Shown: positions 34,878-43,411 of the stretch, piece by piece
Position numbering within the stretch: the stretch's first letter is position 1
Layout of the letters: each line of letters opens with the position of its first letter
Assembly (NCBI RefSeq): GCF_025290835.2
Contig: NZ_JAOCQD020000001.1
Coordinates: 2,666,001 to 2,730,000, forward strand
Length of the DNA: 64,000 nucleotides
Origin: Aquabacterium sp. OR-4
GTDB taxonomy: Bacteria > Pseudomonadota > Gammaproteobacteria > Burkholderiales > Burkholderiaceae_C
Reading direction: 5' to 3'
Made by a program: the position numbers and the translations under genes
Notes under the pieces: model-generated
Seen by the model: only the letters and a program-made list of their open reading frames with translations
Databases searched by the model: none
Told to the model about the DNA's origin: nothing

Positions 34878-35687
34878 TCAGGTGAGCAGGTCCGAGGCCT
34901 GGAAATCAGACGCCGGCGGCACGCGCTGGGCGCTGTCGGCCTGATCGTCCAGCGTGCGCTGCACCTGCGCCTGCTTGGCCAGCATGCGGCTGAGCACACC
35001 GGCTTCTTCGGTCAGCGACATGAAACCCGGGTACAGCGACCGCTCGGTGGCCAGACGCTCGGGCTGGCCCGAGAGTGCGCCGATCTGCTCCATCACGTAC
35101 GAAAACTCGACGCCCAGCAGAACCGCCGGTGCGTTCACCGAGCGGTTCATGCGCTCGCTGGCCAGCACGCGGAAACCGAGCATGCGCTCGTAGTAGCGCA
35201 CATGCCGCGGGTTGACCTCGATCAGCAGCATGTCGAAGCCGCGGATGCGGTGCGCCACGATGTGGGCCACATGGAACAGCGTGGCCAGAACGCGCTTGGT
35301 GCCCACCGTGGGATCGACGGCCAGCTTGGTGAACTCGCAGATGCGGCGGCCCTGGGCGCGCAGTGCGTTCACCTCGGGCACGAAGGCGTCGTCGACGCTC
35401 AGGCGGTTGTCGCCGCCGTCCATGACCACGGTGATGGTGCCGATGGTGTTGTCGTCTTCCACCGCCACCAGCGTGAAGCGGTGCACCGACTGGTCGGTGG
35501 GCAGGCGCACTTCCTTGTAGCCGCGCCAGCCGTAGCGGTTTTTCAGCAGGCTGTCGACCAGGCCGCGACGGCCCTGGGTGTCGGCCGCCTTGATCTTGAA
35601 ATGCCTCGGCCCAGCCGAACCATCCGGCAACAGGTCGATGCGGGGGCTCTGGACCAGCATGCTGCCGGACTGGGGCCGCCAGCGCAT
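34878..35687 (-). CDS. FeeM-like long-chain N-acyl amino acid synthase domain protein
   Basis: A 269-residue protein resembling the N-acyl amino acid synthase (FeeM) GNAT-like family. Core motifs are HRFTLVAVEDDNTIGTITVV, RRICEFTKLAVDP, LFHVAHIVAHRIRGFDMLLI and EVNPRHVRYYERMLGF, the last being typical of the fold. FeeM enzymes join an acyl chain from acyl-ACP to an amino acid. Start is uncertain: ATG 35687 was chosen, with GTG 35717 and ATG 35660 as alternatives, none with a clear ribosome-binding site. It has a separate promoter region and no acyl carrier or exosortase gene beside it, so the substrate is unknown. Confidence 0.72.
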   Translation of the reverse strand: MRWRPQSGSMLVQSPRIDLLPDGSAGPRHFKIKAADTQGRRGLVDSLLKNRYGWRGYKEVRLPTDQSVHRFTLVAVEDDNTIGTITVVMDGGDNRLSVDDAFVPEVNALRAQGRRICEFTKLAVDPTVGTKRVLATLFHVAHIVAHRIRGFDMLLIEVNPRHVRYYERMLGFRVLASERMNRSVNAPAVLLGVEFSYVMEQIGALSGQPERLATERSLYPGFMSLTEEAGVLSRMLAKQAQVQRTLDDQADSAQRVPPASDFQASDLLT

Positions 35688-35853
35688 GGACGCGGCAAAT
35701 AGCGTGCTGGATTTCACGAAGTGAGGCCTGTGCAGGAATCCGTCACGATCAAACGATTGAGGTCGATGATAGCCGCCTTGACATGCTGCACTCAACCCGC
35801 CTACCCCTAGCGTGGCCAGCGCCGCGTGAAATGCCACGCGCTTGTCACGATTG

Positions 35854-37689
35854 TCACCCGCATCCCGGGGATGGGGTACCACCCGGTTCAAGCAGTGCCA
35901 GCAGGGCCGGCAGGGCGTCGGCCTCGTGCAGGGGCTTGTCGGGCCGCAGGCGCAGCATGCGCGGAAAGCGCAGCGCGATGCCGCTCTTGTGCCGCGGGCT
36001 GCGCTGCAGGCCCTCGAAGCCCAGTTCCAGCACCAGGCTGGGGCGCACGCTGCGCACCGGGCCAAACTTTTCGAGTGTGTGGGCGCGGATCACGCGGTCG
36101 ACGGCCGCGAACTCGGCGTCGCTGAGCCCCGAATAGGCCTTGGTGAAGGGCACCAGCTGCAGCGCGCCGGGCTCGGCGGGCTCGCGCCGGGCGATGGCCT
36201 CGACCACCGCTGCGGCCTCGGCGGCATCACGCGGCGGGCGGTTCCACACGGCGAAGGTGTAGTCGGTGTAGAGCCCGGCGCGGCGGCCATGACCGGCCTG
36301 GGCGTAGATCAGCACGCCGTCCACCGTGAACGGCGCCACCTTCCACTTCCACCAGCCGCCAGCCACCAGACCGGCGGCCTTGGTGCGGCCGCTGCCATAG
36401 GGCGCGTCGCGGTGCTTGAGCATCAGGCCTTCGACGCCGCGCTCGCGGCTGCCGGCGCGCTGGGCGGCCCAGGTGGCCCAGGTGTCCGGCAGCGGATGAC
36501 CATCGCCACCGGCAGGCGCCACCGGCAGCAGCGGCGACAGGCGCAGCACGGCGGTATGCACGGCGGCGGCGGAAGCGCCATCGGCCGCACGGGCGTGCCA
36601 GGCCGCCAGCTCGGCTTCGAGCCGGGCACGGCGCTGGTGCTGGGGCCAGCCGCGCAGGTCGGTGCCATCGGCCTCGAGTTGGTCGTAGGCCACGAAGACC
36701 ACCGGCGTATCGGCCAGCAGCCGGCGGGTGAGGGTCTTGCGCTGGATGCGGGTTTGCAGACGCTGGAACGGCGCCGGTCGCGCGTCGCCGGCCGGCCAGA
36801 CCAGCAACTCGCCGTCGAGCACGGTGCCGGCCGGCAGTGTGGCGGCGGCCTGTTCCACCTCGGGGAAGCGGCCGGCCATCAGCTCTTCGCCGCGCGACCA
36901 CAGCCACACGCCGGCCGCGGGGCCGCTGCCGCGGCGCACCAGCTGCGCGCGGATGCCGTCGTACTTCCACTCGGCCAGCCATTGCGCGGCGGCGCCCAGG
37001 CGCGTGGTCAGGGCCTCGGGCGTGTCGGCGGCCGGCTCCAGCGCATGGGCCAGGTAGAACGGATAGGGCTGGCCCAGATCGCGCTGCCCCGGGGCATCGG
37101 CGGCGGCCAGCAGGGCCAGCAGCGCGTCGGCGTCGGGCTGGGCGCGGGCGTCGGCATAGCCCATCATGCGTTGCGCCACCAGGGCGGCGGGCAGGCCGGC
37201 GTGGCGCGCCAGTGCACGCTGCACCAATAGCTTGCTGACGCCCACGCGAAAGCCCCCGCCAATCAGCTTGATCAGCACGAAGCGCTCGGCCGGCGTCAGC
37301 TCGTGCCACCAGGCGCGCAACTGGGCGGCCTGCGCCTCGGGCGCCGCGCCGCGCAGCGGCAGCAGGCGCTGCGTCAACCAGTCGGCCAGGCCCAGCGCGC
37401 TGGCGTGCCCGGGCGGTGGCAGCAGATGGGCGATGGTTTCGGCCAGATCGCCGACGGCCTGGTAGCTGGCCTCGAACAACCACTCGGGGATGCCGGCGGC
37501 GGCCCGGGCTTCGCTGCGCAGCAGCGCGGTGGGCACGGTCTGCCGCGGCCGGCCGCCGGCCAGGAAAAACACCGCCCAGGCCGCATCGGCCGCCGGTGCC
37601 TCGGCCAGGTAGGCCACCATCGCGGCCACCTTGGCCTCGGTGCTGGTGCTGGCATCGAGCGCGGCGTACAGGGCGGCGAAGCGGCGCAT
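35854..37689 (-). CDS. ATP-dependent DNA ligase
   Basis: A 611-residue ATP-dependent DNA ligase. The N-terminal DNA-binding domain covers about residues 1-200. The adenylation motif EWKYDGIRAQL has the nucleophile Lys, then VLDGELLVW, RGVEGLMLKHRDAPYGSGRTK and WWKWK, motifs III to V of the covalent nucleotidyltransferase family, and a C-terminal OB domain. It is larger than the minimal LigC/LigE forms and fits the Pseudomonas-type ligase found next to a metallo-beta-lactamase exonuclease. The ATG overlaps the upstream stop by one base (TGATG). The usual helicase and phosphoesterase partners are not in the window. The frame extends far upstream, inside the exonuclease gene. Confidence 0.93.
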   Translation of the reverse strand: MRRFAALYAALDASTSTEAKVAAMVAYLAEAPAADAAWAVFFLAGGRPRQTVPTALLRSEARAAAGIPEWLFEASYQAVGDLAETIAHLLPPPGHASALGLADWLTQRLLPLRGAAPEAQAAQLRAWWHELTPAERFVLIKLIGGGFRVGVSKLLVQRALARHAGLPAALVAQRMMGYADARAQPDADALLALLAAADAPGQRDLGQPYPFYLAHALEPAADTPEALTTRLGAAAQWLAEWKYDGIRAQLVRRGSGPAAGVWLWSRGEELMAGRFPEVEQAAATLPAGTVLDGELLVWPAGDARPAPFQRLQTRIQRKTLTRRLLADTPVVFVAYDQLEADGTDLRGWPQHQRRARLEAELAAWHARAADGASAAAVHTAVLRLSPLLPVAPAGGDGHPLPDTWATWAAQRAGSRERGVEGLMLKHRDAPYGSGRTKAAGLVAGGWWKWKVAPFTVDGVLIYAQAGHGRRAGLYTDYTFAVWNRPPRDAAEAAAVVEAIARREPAEPGALQLVPFTKAYSGLSDAEFAAVDRVIRAHTLEKFGPVRSVRPSLVLELGFEGLQRSPRHKSGIALRFPRMLRLRPDKPLHEADALPALLALLEPGGTPSPGCG

Positions 37690-38864
37690 CAGCGGCGGCC
37701 GGGGTCGGGGTTGGGGTTGGCGCGCGCGGGGTGATCCGGCAGATCCGCGGCAGGCGCTGGTGGCGCCGGTGGCTCTGGTGGCGCTGACGGCGCCGTGGCG
37801 GCCGGCGGGCCGTCTTCGTGGCCGAACTCGGTGCGAAACGAGCCGGCGTCCAGCCCCTGCTCGCGCAGCCAGCGCACCATCACCGCTTCTTCGCCGTGGG
37901 TGACGATCACGCGCTCGGCGCCGGTGGCGCGGATGGCGCGCTGCAGGCCGGGCCAGTCGGCATGGTCGCTCAGCACGAAGCCGCGGTCGACGCCCTGGCG
38001 CCGGCGGGCGCCGCGCAGCTGCATCCAGCCGCTGGCAAAGGCGTCGCTGAACTCGCCCAGCCGGCGCGCCCAGGCACTGCCCTGCACGGCCGGTGGGGCC
38101 AGCACCAGCGCACCGGCCAGCGCCGGCAAGGCCGGTGCGGCATGGGCCGCGGCCCGCCGTGCGGCGGTGGTGCCGGCCAGGGCGTCGAGGGTGTGGGTGG
38201 GCGGCAGCGGCACGCCGGCGTCGCGGTAGGCCTGGTTGAGCGGGGCCATGGCGCCATGGACGACGATCGGGCCGATGCTGGCGTCCACCCCGGCCAGCAG
38301 GCGCTGGGCCTTGCCCAGGCTGTAGGCCATCAACAGGCTGGGCCGGCCGGCGGCGGCATTGCTGCGCCACCAGGCGTTGATCTCGGCCAACACGCTGGCC
38401 TGCGGCGCCCAGCGGTAGACCGGCAGGCCGAAGGTGCTTTCGGTGATGAAGCAGTGGCAGCGCACCGGCTCGAAGGGCGCGCAGGTGGGGTTGTGCTCGT
38501 CGTGCGCGCTGAGGAAGTAGTCGCCCGAGGCCACCCACACCCGGCCCCCATGGGCCAGCCGCACCTGGGCCGAGCCCAGCACATGGCCGGCCGGGTGCAG
38601 GCTGATGGCCACGCCCTTGTGGGTGACGGTCTCGCCATAGGCCAGGCCCTGGAAGTTGAGCCCGGCGCCCAGGCGGCTGCGCAGCAGGCCTTCGCTGATG
38701 GCGCTGGCCAGCACCTGGCCATGGCCGGCGCGGGCATGGTCGGCATGGGCATGGGTGATCACGGCGCGCGCCACCGGCCGCCAGGGGTCGATGTAGAAGT
38801 CGCCGGGCGGGCAGTACAGGCCCTGTGGACGCTCGACCACCAGGTCACCGGCCATCGGGCTCAT
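37689..38864 (-). CDS. Ligase-associated DNA exonuclease (metallo-beta-lactamase fold)
   Basis: A 391-residue metallo-beta-lactamase / beta-CASP protein. Motif 2, HAHADHAR (about residues 38-45), is followed by HPAGHVLGSAQ, GDYFLSAHDEHNP, ESTFGLPVYRW and a late HGEE segment (VIVTHGEEAVMV). This composition matches the exonuclease encoded beside bacterial ATP-dependent ligases, believed to trim DNA ends in repair. The last 45 residues are Pro/Ala-rich. It overlaps the downstream ligase start by one base. A second ATG at 38855 is possible. The MITE-like element lies just upstream. Confidence 0.92.
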   Translation of the reverse strand: MSPMAGDLVVERPQGLYCPPGDFYIDPWRPVARAVITHAHADHARAGHGQVLASAISEGLLRSRLGAGLNFQGLAYGETVTHKGVAISLHPAGHVLGSAQVRLAHGGRVWVASGDYFLSAHDEHNPTCAPFEPVRCHCFITESTFGLPVYRWAPQASVLAEINAWWRSNAAAGRPSLLMAYSLGKAQRLLAGVDASIGPIVVHGAMAPLNQAYRDAGVPLPPTHTLDALAGTTAARRAAAHAAPALPALAGALVLAPPAVQGSAWARRLGEFSDAFASGWMQLRGARRRQGVDRGFVLSDHADWPGLQRAIRATGAERVIVTHGEEAVMVRWLREQGLDAGSFRTEFGHEDGPPAATAPSAPPEPPAPPAPAADLPDHPARANPNPDPGRR

Positions 38865-38950
38865 CGCTGGCGACCCCGCTCAGGCAACGGATGGCGGCAC
38901 ACCGCGCCCGCCCGGCACCCGACGCAGCCGCTGCCTCGCCGCCTGGCCAT

Positions 38951-39222
38951 CTAGTCCAGTGAAACGGAGAAATCGGATGTGCGCAGGGGTTTGGCAGGGC
39001 AGGCGACAAGGCGCGGCCCGCAGCCCAGGCTGAACGCCTGGGCAAGGGTTGCAACACCGGCGCATGCCCTGCCAGACCCCTGCCCGCAGGGTGGGCACCT
39101 GTCAGGGGAGCCCTCGTCGTTGCCGGTGCTCGCCGGGTGTCCAACCCGGCTGCGCCCGGCGCCTAGATGGCGCCCCTGACAGGTACCCACGCACATCCGA
39201 TTTCTCCGTTTCACTGGACTAG
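38951..39222. mobile_element. 272-bp MITE-like element with perfect 33-bp terminal inverted repeats
   Basis: The left end (38951-38983, starting CTAGTCCAGTGAAACGGAGA) and the right end (39190-39222, ending TTTCACTGGACTAG) are exact reverse complements over 33 bp. Inside are two further inverted-repeat stems: 38984-39001 with 39065-39082 (17 of 18) and 39093-39112 with 39169-39188 (18 of 20). Each encloses a perfect small hairpin: GCCCAGGC/GCCTGGGC (39023-39030, 39036-39043) and GCCGGGT/ACCCGGC (39132-39138, 39144-39150). No transposase is encoded, so it would need an enzyme elsewhere. CTAG at both tips may be part of the repeat or a 4-bp target duplication. The right tip holds the clsB stop codon (39219-39221). 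Confidence 0.9.
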
Positions 39223-40529
39223 TAGCGCCCGCTCATGCCGGCCAGGCGCAGGAACCAGTGCGCCGTCCAGGCCACGAAGCTGCGGCGCAGCATGGCCCAG
39301 CCGCCGGTGCCGGCCGGCGGCCGCAGCACCTCGCGCGAGACCTGCACCGCGGCCTCGAAACGCAGCGCCAGCTCGCCGGCAAAGCCGGCGTCGTGCACCA
39401 CCACATTGGCCTCGAGGTTGAGCAGCAGGCTCAGCGGATCGATGTTGGAGCTGCCCACCGTGGCCCAGTCGTCGTCGATCACCGCCACCTTGGCATGCAG
39501 GAAGGCCGGGGTGTACTCGTAGACCTGCACGCCCACGGCCAGCAGCTCGTCGTAGAGCACCTGGGCGGCCAGCGCGGCAAAGCGGTAATCGGCCTTGCCC
39601 TGCAGCAGCAGGCGCACGCGCACACCGCGCTGCGCGGCCTGGCGCAGCACGCGGCGAAAGCGCTGGCCGGGATAGAAGTAGGGGCAGACGATGTCGACAC
39701 GGCTGGCCGCGCCGCGGATGGCGTCGATGTAGGCCAGCTCGATGGCGCGGCGCTGGCGCAGGTTGTCGCGCACCAGCAGCAGCGCGCGCATCGGTGGCAG
39801 CGCGGCCTGGGTGCGGGCCTGGGCCTGATCGGCGGCATGGCGTTCGGCCCGCGGCAGGCGCAGCCGGCCGGCAATGCGGCGCGCCCGGGCCAGCGGCTCG
39901 GCGCTGCGCAGCAGCTGCTGCACCTCGTCGCGCCAGTCGGCGCCGAGCGCGGCGCGGGTCCACAGCGCGCGCGCGGTCTGCTCGACCTGGGCCACCACCG
40001 GGCCGTGCAGCATCACGGCAAAGTCGAGCCGCGGGCGGTCGGACCAGCCGTGGTTGAGGTCGTGGCGGTCGTCGATGACATTGATGCCGCCAACGAAGCC
40101 GACCTCGCCGTCCACCACGCACAGCTTGTGGTGCAGGCGGCGCAACTGGCCCGGCTGCAGCAGCCGCCACCAGCGGTCGACCGGGCGGAACACGGCCAGG
40201 TTCACGCCGTCGTCGTGCAGCCAGCGCCGCAGCGTGGGCAGGCTGGCCTTGCTGCCGAAGCCGTCGACCACCACGCCCACCCACACGCCGCGCCGCGCGG
40301 CGTCGGCCAGGGCCTGGGCCACGGCCTGTGCGGCCGGGTCGTCGTGGAAGATGTAGGTGGCCAGCCAGACTTGGCGCCGCGCGCCGGCAATGGCCTGCAG
40401 CATGGCCGGAAACAGCTCGTCGCCGCCGGCCTGCAGCGCCACCTGGTTGCCGCCGGTCAGGCGCGCGTGCAGCGCGGCGCCGGCGCCATCGGAGGTCGGG
40501 TTGGGGGGCGGCACGAGCACCAGCGACAA
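39219..40529 (-). CDS. clsB: Cardiolipin synthase B-type phospholipase D family protein
   Basis: A 436-residue protein with two phospholipase D HKD motifs: HHKLCVVDGEVGFVGG (about residue 130) and HAKVAVIDDDWATVGSSNID (about residue 350), typical of ClsB. The enzyme makes cardiolipin or related lipids by phosphatidyl transfer. It probably starts at TTG 40529, with AGGGGA 8 nt upstream; the first in-frame GTG would remove only three residues. Its TAG stop lies inside the terminal repeat of the MITE-like element, so the last residues (SGRY) may be changed by the insertion. EEP and nudB precede it in the same direction. Confidence 0.92.
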   Translation of the reverse strand: MSLVLVPPPNPTSDGAGAALHARLTGGNQVALQAGGDELFPAMLQAIAGARRQVWLATYIFHDDPAAQAVAQALADAARRGVWVGVVVDGFGSKASLPTLRRWLHDDGVNLAVFRPVDRWWRLLQPGQLRRLHHKLCVVDGEVGFVGGINVIDDRHDLNHGWSDRPRLDFAVMLHGPVVAQVEQTARALWTRAALGADWRDEVQQLLRSAEPLARARRIAGRLRLPRAERHAADQAQARTQAALPPMRALLLVRDNLRQRRAIELAYIDAIRGAASRVDIVCPYFYPGQRFRRVLRQAAQRGVRVRLLLQGKADYRFAALAAQVLYDELLAVGVQVYEYTPAFLHAKVAVIDDDWATVGSSNIDPLSLLLNLEANVVVHDAGFAGELALRFEAAVQVSREVLRPPAGTGGWAMLRRSFVAWTAHWFLRLAGMSGRY

Positions 40530-40544
40530 ACCGGCTTCCCCTGC

Positions 40545-41354
40545 TCAGTCGAGCCGCAGTTCCACCAGCAGCGGCAGGTGGTCGGACATGCGCGCCCAGC
40601 CGGCGCCGCGCGGCACGGTGGCCGATTCGCAGTGCAGGCCGCGGGTGTAGACGCGGTCGAGCGCAAACACCGGCACACGGCTCGGGAAGGTGCGCTGCGC
40701 GCGCTCGTGGCCGGCGCGCGCGCGGGTCAGACCGGCCTGGGCGAACGGCGCATCGAGCTTCTCGCCCCAGTCGTTGAAATCGCCCGCCACCAGCAGCGGG
40801 GCACCGGGCGGCACCGCGGCGGCGATGAACTCGGCCAGGCGCTCGACCTGGCGCACGCGGCTTGAATGGATCAGCCCGAAATGCACCACCACGGCGTGCA
40901 CCTCCACGCCCTGCCAGACCACCGGCACATGCAGCAGGCCGCGCTGCTCGAAGCGGTGATCGCTGACATCGTGGTGGCCCACATCGCCGATCGGCCAGCG
41001 CGAGAGCAGCGCATTGCCGTGCTCGCCGTGGCGCGTGGTGGCATTGGTGCGGTAGGCCACCTCGTAGCCCTCGGGCGCCAGAAACTCGGCCTGCCCCTGC
41101 TCGGGCCAGCCCAGGTGGGTGCGGGCAAAACGCCGCGCCTCGGCGTGGTGAAACAGCCGCACCTCCTGCAGGCACACCAGGTCGGCGTCCAGCGCCTCGA
41201 TGCCCAGGCCCAGGTTGTGGATCTCGAGCCGCTTGCGCAGGCCCAGGCCGCGCACTCCCTTGTGGATGTTGTAGGTGGCCACGCGCAGCAACTGGCTGCT
41301 GTGGCCGCTGAGGCGGCTGTGGTGGCGCGACGAGGCAAAGCTGGCAGGCAACAT
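40545..41354 (-). CDS. Endonuclease/exonuclease/phosphatase (EEP) family protein
   Basis: A 269-residue EEP-fold protein with the family signatures LRVATYNIHKGV (N-terminal), ADLVCLQEVRL (Glu metal ligand), VVHFGLIHSSR and LVAGDFNDWGE, then RMSDHLPLLVELRL at the C-terminus (catalytic His in SDHLP). Such proteins cleave nucleic acid or phosphoester bonds; the substrate is unknown. It lies 15 bp upstream of clsB and 6 bp downstream of nudB, forming an operon that is also found in other Betaproteobacteria. Confidence 0.9.
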   Translation of the reverse strand: MLPASFASSRHHSRLSGHSSQLLRVATYNIHKGVRGLGLRKRLEIHNLGLGIEALDADLVCLQEVRLFHHAEARRFARTHLGWPEQGQAEFLAPEGYEVAYRTNATTRHGEHGNALLSRWPIGDVGHHDVSDHRFEQRGLLHVPVVWQGVEVHAVVVHFGLIHSSRVRQVERLAEFIAAAVPPGAPLLVAGDFNDWGEKLDAPFAQAGLTRARAGHERAQRTFPSRVPVFALDRVYTRGLHCESATVPRGAGWARMSDHLPLLVELRLD

Positions 41355-41360
41355 GCCGGG

Positions 41361-41837
41361 TCAGCCGCCGCGCTCGCCCAGCCAGCGCGGCAGGTGCAGG
41401 ATGGCCTCGGCATTGCTGGGCGAGAAGCAGCGGTCGGCCGCCTCGCGCCAGGGCAGCCACTGGTGCTGCAGGTGCTCGCGCGGGCTCAGCACCACCGGCG
41501 TGCCGCTTGGCACCGTGAGGCCGAAGACATGTTCGGTGTTGTGCGTGACGCCCGGCGCATAGCGGTGGCGCCACACCGGGTAGATCTCGTAGACGTTGGC
41601 CAGTTGCCAGTCGCGCAGGGCAGCCAGTGGCACGGTGGCGCTGCCGACGGTGATGCCGGTCTCCTCGGCCACCTCGCGCATGCAGGTAGTGAGCAGCGGC
41701 TCGTCGGTGGCGTCCTTGCTGCCGGTCACGCTTTGCCAGTAGCCGGGGCGGTCGGCGCGCTCGATCAGCAGCACCTCCAGCGCCGGGGTGTGGATGACCA
41801 CCAGCACGCTCTCGGGAATCTTCGGCGGGCGGCTCAT
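41361..41837 (-). CDS. nudB: Dihydroneopterin triphosphate diphosphatase NudB (Nudix)
   Basis: A 158-residue Nudix hydrolase. The Nudix box GSKDATDEPLLTTCMREVAEETGI follows VTGS, and FGLTVPSGTPVVLSPREHLQHQWLPWREA is characteristic of NudB. The enzyme removes pyrophosphate from dihydroneopterin triphosphate in folate synthesis. In Betaproteobacteria nudB typically lies directly downstream of aspS; here aroG and a toxin-antitoxin pair lie between. It follows aroG by 9 bp. Confidence 0.9.
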   Translation of the reverse strand: MSRPPKIPESVLVVIHTPALEVLLIERADRPGYWQSVTGSKDATDEPLLTTCMREVAEETGITVGSATVPLAALRDWQLANVYEIYPVWRHRYAPGVTHNTEHVFGLTVPSGTPVVLSPREHLQHQWLPWREAADRCFSPSNAEAILHLPRWLGERGG

Positions 41838-41846
41838 GCCGGCGAC

Positions 41847-42977
41847 TCAGCCCTTGGCGCGCCGCGCGCGCACGGCCTCGGCCAGGCCGCGCAGCAGCGG
41901 CACGGTGTCGTCCCAGCCGATGCAGGCATCGGTGATCGACACGCCGGGCGTCGGCGCGCTGCCGGCCTTCAGATCCTGCCGGCCCTCGTGCAGATGGCTT
42001 TCGACCATCACGCCCATGATGCGGCGCTCGCCGCCGGCGATCTGCGTGCCGATGTCGGCGGCCACGTCGATCTGGCGGCGGTGCTGCTTGGCCGAGTTGG
42101 CATGCGAGCAGTCGACCATCACGCGCTCGGCCAGGCCGGCCTTGCGCAGCACGGCGCAGGCCGCCTCGATGGCCGCGGCGTCGTAGTTGGGCGCCTTGCT
42201 GCCGCCGCGCAGGATGATGTGGCCATCGGCATTGCCGCGCGTCTCGAAGATGGCCGCCACGCCCATCTTGGTCATGCCCATGAAGCTGTGCGGCGCGCCT
42301 GCCGACACCACCGCGTCGGCGGCCACCTGCACGCCGCCGTCGGTGCCGTTCTTGAAGCCCACCGGGCAGCTCAGGCCCGAGGCCAGCTGGCGGTGGCTCT
42401 GGCTCTCGGTGGTGCGCGCGCCGATGGCGCCCCAGGCGATCAGGTCGCTCATGTACTGCGGCGTCAGCAGATCCAGGAACTCGGTGCCGGCCGGCAGGCC
42501 CAACGCACTGATCTCGAGCAGGATCTCGCGCGCCAGGCGCAGGCCCTCGTTGATGCGGAAGCTGCCGTCGAGCCGCGGGTCGTTGATCAGGCCCTTCCAG
42601 CCCACCGTGGTGCGCGGCTTCTCGAAATACACGCGCATCACGATCAGCAGATCGTCGGCCAGTTCGGCCGCCAGGCGCTCGAGCAGGCGGGCGTAGTGCA
42701 AGGCCTCGGCGCGGTCATGGATGGAGCACGGGCCCACCACGGCCACCAGGCGGTCGTCGCGCCCGTGCAGCACGGCGCCAATGGCCTGGCGGGTGCGCTC
42801 GACCAGGGCCTCGATGCCCGGCGTGACCGGCAGCTCCTCCAGCAGCACGGCCGGCGAGACCAACGCGCGCACCGCGGCGATGCGGGTGTCGTCGATGCGC
42901 GTGGTGTCGTGGGTGGCGACGGGTGTCGCGGGCGCGATGGCCGGGACGTCGACGTCGGGGCGCTGGGGCGTGGTCAT
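41847..42977 (-). CDS. aroG: Class I DAHP synthase (3-deoxy-7-phosphoheptulonate synthase)
   Basis: A 376-residue AroF/G/H-type enzyme, first step of the shikimate pathway: PEP plus erythrose-4-phosphate give DAHP. Signatures are VVGPCSIHD, MRVYFEKPRTTVGWKGL (family hallmark), GAIGARTTESQSHRQLASGL, VGFKNGTDG and MVDCSHANS. The regulatory amino acid (Phe, Tyr or Trp) cannot be assigned by eye. The N-terminal 40 residues are longer and more divergent than in E. coli. ATG at 42977 was chosen; the frame continues upstream into the doc gene. Located between doc (28 bp) and nudB (9 bp). Confidence 0.93.
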   Translation of the reverse strand: MTTPQRPDVDVPAIAPATPVATHDTTRIDDTRIAAVRALVSPAVLLEELPVTPGIEALVERTRQAIGAVLHGRDDRLVAVVGPCSIHDRAEALHYARLLERLAAELADDLLIVMRVYFEKPRTTVGWKGLINDPRLDGSFRINEGLRLAREILLEISALGLPAGTEFLDLLTPQYMSDLIAWGAIGARTTESQSHRQLASGLSCPVGFKNGTDGGVQVAADAVVSAGAPHSFMGMTKMGVAAIFETRGNADGHIILRGGSKAPNYDAAAIEAACAVLRKAGLAERVMVDCSHANSAKQHRRQIDVAADIGTQIAGGERRIMGVMVESHLHEGRQDLKAGSAPTPGVSITDACIGWDDTVPLLRGLAEAVRARRAKG

Positions 42978-43005
42978 GGCGGTTCCGATAAGCAAAGTCA
43001 GTGGA

Positions 43006-43404
43006 TCAGCGCGGCGCAATGTGCTCACGCAGCCAGGCGGCGAAGGTGGGTTCGTCCCACTCACCGCCGGCCAGGCCGAACATGGCAACGGTGGCCTCGG
43101 CCTGGGACGCAGTCAATCGGTGGCCGTTCAGGCCGAGGAACAAACCAACCGACAGGAAGGCCGCGCGCTTGTTGCCATCGACGAAGGGATGGTTCTTGGC
43201 CAGACCATACGCATAACAGGCGGTCAGCGCGGCCAGATCCGGTGGCGGATCGCCATAGGTGGCCAGATTGGCGGGCCGGGCCAGGGCCGAGTCGAGCAAG
43301 CCCTCATCGCGCAGGCCCGAGGCGCCGCCGTGCATGGCCAGACTCTCGTCGTGCAGCAGCGCCAGCAGGCGGCGGTCAATCCAGCGCCGGGACGTGGTCG
43401 TCAC
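43006..43404 (-). CDS. doc: Doc-like toxin (Fic fold), death-on-curing family
   Basis: A 132-residue protein with the Fic/Doc motif NHPFVDGNKRAAF (H72). The protein starts RRWIDRRLLALLHDESLAMHGG, as in chromosomal Doc homologues. In phage P1 Doc phosphorylates EF-Tu; the same activity is inferred here. GTG at 43404 is 7 nt after the antitoxin stop; an ATG further upstream (43467) would lie inside the antitoxin gene. Cognate antitoxin is the AbrB-type protein rather than Phd. The motif is intact, so the toxin should be active. Confidence 0.88.
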   Translation of the reverse strand: MTTTSRRWIDRRLLALLHDESLAMHGGASGLRDEGLLDSALARPANLATYGDPPPDLAALTACYAYGLAKNHPFVDGNKRAAFLSVGLFLGLNGHRLTASQAEATVAMFGLAGGEWDEPTFAAWLREHIAPR

Positions 43405-43411
43405 GCCCGCC

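Noticed and set aside
35778..35800. TTGACA on the plus strand ahead of the ligase end
   Set aside because: No plus-strand gene follows and no matching -10 was found at normal spacing.
38951..39214. An 87-codon minus-strand ORF inside the MITE-like element
   Set aside because: It begins and ends within the inverted repeats, lacks a ribosome-binding site and shows no domain; it follows from the repeat structure.
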